A stretch of DNA of 12,826 nt from NCBI GenBank assembly GCA_030640155.1, contig DAOWJX010000189.1:1-12826 (forward strand), read 5' to 3'. The notes beneath the pieces were generated by a model. The model saw only the letters and a program-made list of their open reading frames with translations, was not told the DNA's origin and did not search any database. Below, piece by piece: positions 6,893 to 12,826 of this stretch. This DNA is from Candidatus Aegiribacteria sp. Lineage in GTDB: Bacteria > Fermentibacterota > Fermentibacteria > Fermentibacterales > JCC-6. Positions within the stretch are counted from its first letter, which is position 1. The number at the start of each line of letters is the position of its first letter. Both the position numbers and the translations under genes were made by a program.

Positions 6893-7888
6893 GTGGTAAT
6901 CAGATGGAGGATAGCCTTCACAGCAGCAGCACTTCTGATACAAAGCGGCTGCACAGATCTTACGGAGTTCGACCATACGCTGAAGGCGGGAATCAATATT
7001 ATTTACCCACCGGATCTTTCCGTTGTTCATACAATTGAAGATATCTCTGGAGCCAGATCCCTGTGTGCCCTCCCCGACTGCTTCATTGTAGCCACCACAG
7101 AGGGAACAGTGATACGTTTCGACCTTGAATCCTACCAGCAGACAGGTTGCACAACCATCGGCAGCCCTTTCCCTGCAGGCTACTTCGAAATAGAGTACAG
7201 TCCGAGCGAAAGCAGCGTCTACATCATTGGATCATTGGGACAGATAGTGGAACTCAATGTACCGGATATGGAATTCCTGGACAGTTTCATCATCTGCGAG
7301 ACTCCTGTGGATATCGAAATAGCCCCCGGAAAACCCTACTTTTATGTGGCCGGGGCCAGTTCATGCAGAATCTACGAAGTCAGACAGGAGAACAACGCCA
7401 CGGGGAGGTACTGCACTCTGAACTCCAGCCCCACATGCATGGCCATCGATCATTGCCAGGATACCATTCTCGTTGGAACGCTGGCAGAAACCGAGCTTGT
7501 TTCCACCGGAGTAGATGTGATGCGGCGAAGAAAAATGGATAAATTTCCCACAATACTGGCCATTGAAACCATCCCTTGTTATACCAGTATCAGGCTGTGC
7601 GCAGTGTTCGACTACTACTCAACCGGGACAATTGCGACCATAATAGAATATTTCCTCCCACCGTTGTGGACAGGAGCAGCACCGATTGATGGAGATATCC
7701 ACTACATTTGCGCTGACTCCAGCGGCAGCCATACTTATGTACTCAGCTATCTGGGAGATAACGCCAGCAGGCTGGTTTCCTACAACTGCAGTAACTATGA
7801 CATTGAAGGTCAGGTCGATCTGCAGGGTTACCCTCTTGATCTTGAAATAGGCCCTGGAGGAACACTGCTGGTTCTTACTGCTGAATAA
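6893..7888 (+). CDS. Cysteine-rich beta-propeller-like exported lipoprotein (copy 2, tandem paralogue)
   Basis: A 331-residue paralogue of the preceding gene, clearly homologous from the signal peptide (IAFTAAALLIQSGC) to the C-terminus (PLDLEIGPGGTLLVLTAE). Long blocks are nearly identical, for example the blades with EGTVIRFDLES and YFEIEYSPSES. The start is GTG (6893), since an in-frame stop lies 9 nt upstream; GGAG about 9 nt before it is the likely ribosome-binding site. Eleven cysteine positions are shared with copy 1; this copy gains two (after QQTG, and in ETIPC) and lacks one (LVS instead of LVC). It lies 58 nt downstream of copy 1 and is probably in the same operon as the receptor. 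The stop is only 2 nt from the stop of the convergent S41-like gene. Function not known; paralogues may have different ligands. Confidence 0.75.
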   Translation: MVIRWRIAFTAAALLIQSGCTDLTEFDHTLKAGINIIYPPDLSVVHTIEDISGARSLCALPDCFIVATTEGTVIRFDLESYQQTGCTTIGSPFPAGYFEIEYSPSESSVYIIGSLGQIVELNVPDMEFLDSFIICETPVDIEIAPGKPYFYVAGASSCRIYEVRQENNATGRYCTLNSSPTCMAIDHCQDTILVGTLAETELVSTGVDVMRRRKMDKFPTILAIETIPCYTSIRLCAVFDYYSTGTIATIIEYFLPPLWTGAAPIDGDIHYICADSSGSHTYVLSYLGDNASRLVSYNCSNYDIEGQVDLQGYPLDLEIGPGGTLLVLTAE

Positions 7889-7890
7889 GC

Positions 7891-8952
7891 CTACCGTACA
7901 ATCATTTCAAGGGCGGCATCAAGTACCGGGTCAACTCCGGCCGCAAAATCAGCCTCGGAAGCCGGGATGAAAATGTCGGGAGCTATTCCTGAATTGAATA
8001 AAAGAGTGCCGTCAAGGGAATAGGTTACCATAGAAGGTATCTCAATACTCCAGTCTTCAGTAAGATTGAATGAGACAGCAGGATTGGCAAAACCAGCCGT
8101 GGTATCCCCGATTACGGTAACATGCTGCTGAGAACTGAGAAGCAGTACCAGTTGCTCTCCCGCACCCTGTGTAAACCTGCCTGTGAGGAGAATGATTGGA
8201 TTTGTGAACTGCCATGCGCCGTTTTTGTACGAATATACTTCCAGTTTCTCACCCATATCATTTCTTCCGGGACCTACCCTGAAAGCTCTGTAGTAACTCA
8301 AAACAGACTCTTCAATAAACCTTCCGCAAGCATAATGAGCATTGACCTCAGAACCGCTTCCGCCGCACATGCGCAGATCAAGAATGATACCGCTGCAATC
8401 TTGAACAGCGGTTGTTACCGCATAAAACGAGAGCATATCGAACGCATCGCCCAGATCGCTCAGGTAAACGTATCCTAGAGTATCGGTGGAAATCGTATTT
8501 ATCAATGTGGCCCCGTAGGCTTCGAGGTCCATGTGAAAAACCTGGAACCATTCCTGCATGTAATCTTTCCAGACGGTTATATCCCAGTTCAGGAAATCAC
8601 CCTCGCTCCAGCTGTCCAGCCTGGTTCCGACTGAATCCCTCAGGATCAGGTTCTGATCCTCCAGCTTGCTCAGCAGTTCCAGGCAGATATCTTTAAGCTG
8701 ATCCCTGTTTTGCAGGTTTTCAGCTTCGGGTTTCAACGTCTGGCACGCCTGATCCCAGTCCACATTCTCCCTCGCAAAAAAGCATGCATAGTGACCGTTC
8801 ACCAGATCCCAGACAAGAATATATTCGGAGAAAAGTGAATCCGGCTCACCGACACTGTATGGATCGGGAAAGCAGCTTGAAATGCCGGAAGTCAGAAGAG
8901 CAATACCACCGGATATAACGAGTAATGCGTACTTCGATGTTCTATTTATCAT
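7891..8952 (-). CDS. S41-family peptidase-like lipoprotein, likely without catalytic serine
   Basis: About 353 residues from the ATG at 8952, chosen because AGGTG lies 8 nt upstream; an in-frame ATG at 9003 would add 17 polar residues before the signal. The signal (YALLVISGGIALLTSGISSC) ends in a lipobox-like ISSC, so a lipoprotein is likely. The C-terminal half is S41 (Tsp/tricorn-type): strand GIILDLRMCGGSGS (normal DLRxNxGG, with Cys replacing Asn), then ILLTGRFTQGAGEQL, HVTVIGDTTAGFANP and FNSGIAPDIFIP. In active members the nucleophile is the Ser three residues before the conserved Glu; here that residue is Gly (codon 8164-8166, GGT), and no Lys occupies the usual GK position. The enzyme is thus probably inactive, perhaps a binding or chaperone-like role, unless Thr two residues earlier substitutes. 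No PDZ domain is visible. Seven cysteines lie in the mature part. Confidence 0.8.
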   Translation of the reverse strand: MINRTSKYALLVISGGIALLTSGISSCFPDPYSVGEPDSLFSEYILVWDLVNGHYACFFARENVDWDQACQTLKPEAENLQNRDQLKDICLELLSKLEDQNLILRDSVGTRLDSWSEGDFLNWDITVWKDYMQEWFQVFHMDLEAYGATLINTISTDTLGYVYLSDLGDAFDMLSFYAVTTAVQDCSGIILDLRMCGGSGSEVNAHYACGRFIEESVLSYYRAFRVGPGRNDMGEKLEVYSYKNGAWQFTNPIILLTGRFTQGAGEQLVLLLSSQQHVTVIGDTTAGFANPAVSFNLTEDWSIEIPSMVTYSLDGTLLFNSGIAPDIFIPASEADFAAGVDPVLDAALEMIVR

Positions 8953-9200
8953 TCTCTTTTCACCTGTTTCATGGTGTGGTGTCCTTATCAACAGGTTTAG
9001 CATACTAACAACATAGAGGAAGCGGTAGAGTAATTACTTCTAACCTGTGATGATCGACAGTATTTCGAGAAATGAATCAGTTATTTCCTGCATGAGAAAA
9101 AATCGGTATATAAACAAAAGATTTCAGGAGACCTGCTGAGTAACTTCTCTGGAAGATATTTGCAGAATAATGATTTTTCTTTGAAAAGCGAGGTGTGTTC
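8953..9200. promoter_or_regulatory. Divergent intergenic region with small palindromes
   Basis: This 248-bp non-coding stretch separates the S41-like gene from the large propeller gene and must hold both promoters. Visible elements are the perfect 10-bp palindrome AGTAATTACT (9029-9038), set in a longer imperfect one bounded by TAGA and TCTA; ATTTC-GA-GAAAT (9062-9073); and AT-rich hexamers such as TATATA near 9110 and AATAAT near 9165. None has a convincing partner box, so promoter positions are not assigned. The Shine-Dalgarno AGGTG occurs at both ends (about 8961-8965 on minus, 9191-9195 on plus) and decides the starts. Confidence 0.35.
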
Positions 9201-11780
9201 ATGCTGAGTTATATCGGTATCATATTATGTTTTTTTCTTCTATGCGGTTCTTCCGAGTATGGTACTCCGGCTGATGAATTTACAGAACTGGATGTTCACA
9301 GCGGTGTTACAGCTGATCAGATACTTCCGGTGCCCGGAATCTGTTTCGCTGAAACGGTAACTGATCTTGATCCCGGAGTAGTTCCCGAGGGGGACTACCT
9401 CATGGACATCGCCTTTACAAATGATGGACAGAAAATCCTTATCTGTAACTACATGACAGAGAATATCTCCGTTATTGACTGGTCTTCCATGTCTGTTGAT
9501 ACAACCTTTGCCGTTGATGGCCGCCCTGGTAGGATTGCCTGTTCGGATGATTACGCTGTTGTAGCTTTTCCCTTTTCAGACAGGATTGACGTTTACTCCC
9601 TGTCTGACTGGTCTGTTACAGGATCATTCGCTTCCGGGGAGCAGCCATGGGTTATCCGGATCAGCAATGACGGCAGCCATGCTTTTGTATCCTGCGATAT
9701 TGATAACGTCTGCGAAGTCATTGATCTGGCCGGCATGACTCATGAACTGACAATAAACAATTTCCCCGTATGGCTCAGCAGTTACGGCTTCGGGAGTGAA
9801 AGCTATCGTTTCAGCGTCAAGTTCTCAGGTTTTGAACCTGTTTCCGGAGATACACACCTCGCTGTGGGCGATGGTACAGATAATCTTTATTTCATTAACA
9901 CTTCATCCGGTAATGTGGATTACACTCTTTCTGTTCCTGATTGTGATAATGTCGCCCTCTCAGGAGACGGAGCATACCTCATAGCGATTTCAACTGTCAA
10001 CCCGGTTGCGCTTTACAAGGTAGATATAGCTTCACATACGATCGAAACATCCGTTGCCGTTACCGGACATACTTCCGGCATGACAAAACAAATAGCTGTT
10101 AACCAGGATGGCTCCAAGGCTTACATTTCAACCAGCGGCAATACCAGTACGCTTGTGAGATTCAACACCGGGGATTTCAAGACCTTTTCGAGTACCTACT
10201 CCGCGTTCTGGATAGGAGTTTCAAATGACCATACCCTTGCTGTAAGCGGGCAATACAGGTATTCCATCATAGATTTCGCTACGGAGACAATGGTGGCACA
10301 GTCTCAGGGCAACAGCCAGTATTTCGGGTGTGTTTCTCCGGTGGCCAATGAAACCGCCAGTTACAACCCTTACGGTTATGAAGGCGCGTATCTGTACAAT
10401 TTTGATGGATCTTCGATCACGTACAGAGGCGGTGTTCAAAGCGGTTCAGAAATAGAGGGGGACGGAACCAGAAGGGCTGCAATAGCACCCGACGGCTCTG
10501 TAGCTGTTCTGTCTAACACCATGTCCGACAATGTCAGCATTGTGGATCTTTCAAACCTTGAGGTTGTTGCTATTCTGGAGATAGGCGACAGGGTGCAGGA
10601 TGCTGCCATCACACCGGATTCGAAGTGGGCTGTTATCTGCGGTTTCAACTCCAATTCAGTGAAAATCGTCGATCTTGAGACTTTTACAATAGTGGCCGAT
10701 GTTCCAACCGGAACAAGGGCTTCGGTTGTATCTCTGACTCCTGATGGTAATTACGCCTACGTTGGTAATATCTCTTCGAACACGGTTTCCGTTGTGGAGC
10801 TGAACGGAGCTTCAAGCCAGGAGATCGCTGAGGTGTCATGCGGTATTATCGGTGTGGTCTGGGCCGCCTGTGGAGTTTCAAGCGATGTCAGAGTAAGCCC
10901 TGATGGTGCTTACTGTCTTGTAGCGGCATCTTTTGATGACAGAGTTAAAGTAATCGATACCGCTTCCAATACGGTTGTGGCTGATCTTGCAGTCGGGGAT
11001 TTCCCGATTCAGATAGCTTTTAACGCTGATGGGTCCAGAGCTGTTGTATCAAATTATTTTCATGATACGATTTCAATCATAGATGTTGACGGCGCTTCTT
11101 CATATGTGGTGGGTACCTGGAACACGGGGGACGGCCCCCTCCGCGTTGCTTATGACACTGTTACCGATCAGTTCGCCATAGGACTGTATGCGGACAAGGC
11201 AGTACAAACCTTTGATCCGGAGACAGGTCAGAATACAGGCACTTATAGCTATGCCAGCTCTGGAAGCGTTCTTGATCTTGATTACGCGGATGATGGCTCC
11301 AGGCTGGTTCTTACCGCAGCCGGGACCTCCACTTCCTGCAGGCTGCACAGAGATTCGGAACAGACGGATCTTGCAGGCAGCGGTGTGCATTTTGATTACT
11401 GTAACGCTGCTGATGCTGCCATTGCCTCGGTGCCGGGCCCTGACTACGGGATAATCGTCAACTGGAGTCCTCAGGGAGTTTTCGAGAGTGAGATAGGAGT
11501 TGAGGGTCTGCCCTGGCTTGCTGTCTCGCCTAATCCGGGGGTAAGCTGCTTTGCTTTTCGTGTGATTCTCCCTTCCGCTTCCCCCGTTAACATCGGTGTT
11601 TACGACCTTTGCGGGAGGCTTGTCTCCAGGATTGCGGAATGTTCCTTTGCCTCCGGAATTACTGCGGTTTCATGGGATGCGGTCAATGAAAACGGCGATG
11701 ATCTTCCTCCGGGTGTATATGCGGTTCGGCTGGATGCCTGTGGTAAAACTGTTTCGAGGCTTATAACCGTGTGTGAATGA
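9201..11780 (+). CDS. Exported double YVTN-type beta-propeller protein with C-terminal FlgD-like Ig domain
   Basis: An 859-residue exported protein. After a short hydrophobic leader (MLSYIGIILCFFLLCGSS) come about 14-15 repeats of about 40 residues of YVTN/NHL type, with recurring cores such as VSPDGAYCLVAASFDDRVKV, 'IVDLSNLEVVAIL' and VVSNYFHDTISIID. This count suits two consecutive seven-bladed propellers. The last 88 residues (from about 11514) form a FlgD-like Ig/sorting-type domain: SPNPGVSCFAFRV, VNIGVYDLCGRLVSRI, VSWDAVNENGDDLPPGVYAVRL. Such domains terminate many secreted proteins of FCB bacteria and may mediate surface retention. ATG 9201 is preferred over the in-frame GTG at 9195, since GAGGTG lies just upstream. 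Cysteines are frequent and are also found in the C-terminal domain. The role is probably binding or scaffolding at the surface; no enzyme motif is seen. Confidence 0.85.
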   Translation: MLSYIGIILCFFLLCGSSEYGTPADEFTELDVHSGVTADQILPVPGICFAETVTDLDPGVVPEGDYLMDIAFTNDGQKILICNYMTENISVIDWSSMSVDTTFAVDGRPGRIACSDDYAVVAFPFSDRIDVYSLSDWSVTGSFASGEQPWVIRISNDGSHAFVSCDIDNVCEVIDLAGMTHELTINNFPVWLSSYGFGSESYRFSVKFSGFEPVSGDTHLAVGDGTDNLYFINTSSGNVDYTLSVPDCDNVALSGDGAYLIAISTVNPVALYKVDIASHTIETSVAVTGHTSGMTKQIAVNQDGSKAYISTSGNTSTLVRFNTGDFKTFSSTYSAFWIGVSNDHTLAVSGQYRYSIIDFATETMVAQSQGNSQYFGCVSPVANETASYNPYGYEGAYLYNFDGSSITYRGGVQSGSEIEGDGTRRAAIAPDGSVAVLSNTMSDNVSIVDLSNLEVVAILEIGDRVQDAAITPDSKWAVICGFNSNSVKIVDLETFTIVADVPTGTRASVVSLTPDGNYAYVGNISSNTVSVVELNGASSQEIAEVSCGIIGVVWAACGVSSDVRVSPDGAYCLVAASFDDRVKVIDTASNTVVADLAVGDFPIQIAFNADGSRAVVSNYFHDTISIIDVDGASSYVVGTWNTGDGPLRVAYDTVTDQFAIGLYADKAVQTFDPETGQNTGTYSYASSGSVLDLDYADDGSRLVLTAAGTSTSCRLHRDSEQTDLAGSGVHFDYCNAADAAIASVPGPDYGIIVNWSPQGVFESEIGVEGLPWLAVSPNPGVSCFAFRVILPSASPVNIGVYDLCGRLVSRIAECSFASGITAVSWDAVNENGDDLPPGVYAVRLDACGKTVSRLITVCE

Positions 11781-11812
11781 AGATAGGTACCAGGCTGGAT
11801 TGGCAGATGTAA

Positions 11813-12295
11813 ATGGTAATTCTTCGCTTTGTCATACAGACAATTATAAGATACTCATACTACGCTTTCATCCTGTTCGCTATTGTTACAGCGCTGCCCA
11901 GCGGATTTACTGACACTGTTTATTACGGAAGGTATGTGAAAGCCCAGAATGAGAGGATTCTTGAAGCTGAATCCTCGGAAGAGGAGTATGTCCCTGTTGA
12001 TTACGTGCCCAATCTCATAACCGGAATCGCGGCTTTTCTGATGTTCATCGGTGCTTCAGCGCTGGCGGTGATGTTCATGATGAAACGGGTAACCGGAATC
12101 ACGCATATTATTCTTATTGTTACTGCTGCTCTTTCCGCACTCATCTTCCTTCTGCCAAGACCTCCCATTGGTACTGGAACTGAATCCATGAAGGAAGTTT
12201 TCGCATTTCTCACCCTGCTCGGAATAATCGATATAATATTCTTCCGGAGTCATGCTCCTTTGATCAGTGGGAGACCGGCTGAGCAGGCTTATTGA
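11813..12295 (+). CDS. Small integral membrane protein of unknown function (four predicted helices)
   Basis: A 160-residue protein with four hydrophobic segments: about 11-29 (IIRYSYYAFILFAIVTALP), 68-90 (LITGIAAFLMFIGASALAV), 96-115 (ITHIILIVTAALSALIFLLP) and 127-145 (KEVFAFLTLLGIIDIIFF). Between helices 1 and 2 is a charged loop rich in Glu (ILEAESSEEEYVPVDYVP). No conserved catalytic or binding motif is recognised. ATG 11813 is the first start in the frame with a plausible context, but its ribosome-binding site is weak (the sequence upstream is GGCAGATGTAA). It lies 32 nt after the propeller gene and may be cotranscribed with it. Its last 32 nt overlap the convergent methyltransferase gene. 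Confidence 0.7.
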   Translation: MVILRFVIQTIIRYSYYAFILFAIVTALPSGFTDTVYYGRYVKAQNERILEAESSEEEYVPVDYVPNLITGIAAFLMFIGASALAVMFMMKRVTGITHIILIVTAALSALIFLLPRPPIGTGTESMKEVFAFLTLLGIIDIIFFRSHAPLISGRPAEQAY

Positions 12296-12826
12296 GAAGA
12301 ACTGCCATTCTTTTTCTCAGTTTCAGTTCATTGACAAGAGTAAAGCCGGCATTCGACGCTGTTTCAACAGTGTTCGAAAACTCCTTCTGCGATACATGAG
12401 ATGAAGGTTCAATCACGATGAGTTCGCCACCTTCTTTAAGCGTGCTGAACAGCTGAGTAAAGAAAGAGCTTCTGTCAGGTACTTCGTGCACAACCGCCGA
12501 AGCCAGAACGAAGTCAGCTACACCTTCGAGGTTATCGGTTTTAAGAGAATCCTGCTTGCATACTCTTACTTCGATTCTGTCGTTCAAGCTCTTCTTTTTA
12601 GCCTTCCTGTAGAGCTTTGAGACCATTTTCTCCTGCATATCGATGCAGATGACCTTGCCTTTCGGTCCAACCATCAAAGCCATTGGAAGGCTAAAAAAGC
12701 CCATTGCGCAGCCCACGTCGATAACGGTCATACCTTCTTTAATATATGGCGAGAGTATCTTGAACGGGTTCTCGAACAGCTTCCTTAAAGGGCTTGAGAG
12801 AAGATGTCCCACCCAGATGGGACAGA
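12264..12826 (-). CDS. Class I SAM-dependent methyltransferase (5' end outside window)
   Basis: A methyltransferase of the Rossmann type. The SAM-binding motif I is IDVGCAMGFFSLPMA, the ribose-contacting acidic residue is in KVICIDMQEKM, and later motifs are DFVLASAVVHEVPD and GGELIVIEPSSHVS. There is no stop codon from the GTG at 12812 to the window edge. The codons between read Cys-Pro-Ile-Trp directly before VGHLLSSPLRKLFENP, matching the usual N-terminal 'CPxWxGxLLxNPLR' lead-in of this family, so the true start is outside the window and GTG 12812 is not the start. About 187 residues are visible. The substrate is not determinable; a small-molecule target is typical of such proteins. The gene is convergent with the small membrane protein and overlaps it by 32 nt. 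Confidence 0.85.
   Translation of the reverse strand, partial: CPIWVGHLLSSPLRKLFENPFKILSPYIKEGMTVIDVGCAMGFFSLPMALMVGPKGKVICIDMQEKMVSKLYRKAKKKSLNDRIEVRVCKQDSLKTDNLEGVADFVLASAVVHEVPDRSSFFTQLFSTLKEGGELIVIEPSSHVSQKEFSNTVETASNAGFTLVNELKLRKRMAVLLNKPAQPVSH

Larger units (their letters stand above)
5815..7888 (+). repeat. Tandem gene duplication (two about 1-kb units)
   Basis: Unit 1 (5815-6834) and unit 2 (6893-7888) are direct repeats that align at DNA level over almost their whole length. They share exact stretches such as the last 100 bp (GGTCAGGTCGATCTGCAGGG) and the region around CACAGAGGGAACAGTGAT. Divergence is patchy: the sixth blade-like region (about 6500-6610 against 7570-7665) differs strongly and has length changes, while the flanks are highly similar. 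Confidence 0.85.

Noticed and set aside
7147..7542. 131-codon plus-strand frame
   Set aside because: Out-of-frame shadow of the second propeller gene; a similar shadow exists in copy 1 because the DNA is duplicated.
8122..8478. 118-codon plus-strand frame
   Set aside because: Antisense shadow of the S41-like gene, with no family features.
9004..9200. Bacteroidetes-type -33 TTTG / -7 TAnnTTTG promoter
   Set aside because: No correctly spaced pair of boxes was found.
12264..12812. GTG at 12812 as the methyltransferase start
   Set aside because: The reading frame continues to the window edge with codons (Cys-Pro-Ile-Trp) that match the family's N-terminal pattern.

Overview
The window comes from a diderm (outer-membrane) bacterium of roughly balanced base composition. 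It encodes an OAR/SusC-like TonB-dependent receptor, proteins with signal peptides or lipoprotein-like leaders, YVTN-type beta-propellers and a C-terminal FlgD-like Ig/sorting-type domain. That mix fits FCB-group or related candidate phyla such as Fermentibacterota. The placement is an inference from gene style only and is of low confidence. No rRNA, tRNA, CRISPR array or complete transposon was found.

Left third (1-2,800): a TIKI/TraB/ChaN-like superfamily protein sits at the left edge. It is followed by about 600 bp of gene debris: the C-terminal piece of a radical SAM protein, and a flavodoxin-fold oxidoreductase N-terminus whose expected ATG reads ATA and whose frame runs into the next gene. 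Convergent to this debris is a complete AbiE-type (type IV) toxin-antitoxin operon, abiEi-abiEii, on the minus strand with a 4-nt GTGA overlap. The debris beside the TA operon suggests a recombination or insertion hotspot.

Middle (2,793-7,888): a 350-bp intergenic region holds a plausible near-leaderless abiE promoter, candidate operators, a hairpin that would hide the ribosome-binding site of a 37-codon minus-strand ORF, and a perfect 16-bp palindrome just upstream of the receptor gene. The receptor overlaps by 7 nt a cysteine-rich, seven-blade-like propeller protein with a lipoprotein-like leader. A second, tandem-duplicated copy of that propeller gene follows. The arrangement recalls SusC/SusD pairs, with a TonB channel plus surface or periplasmic partners, but the partners are propellers instead of SusD. 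This is the best candidate for an undescribed system in the window.

Right part (7,891-12,826): an S41-protease-like exported protein, convergent with the second propeller (2 nt between the coding regions), has Gly where the nucleophilic Ser is expected. It is divergent from a large double-propeller protein ending in a FlgD-like domain. A small four-helix membrane protein follows, overlapping by 32 nt a convergent SAM-dependent methyltransferase that runs off the right edge. All soluble exported proteins here are unusually rich in cysteine, suggesting oxidative folding in the periplasm.
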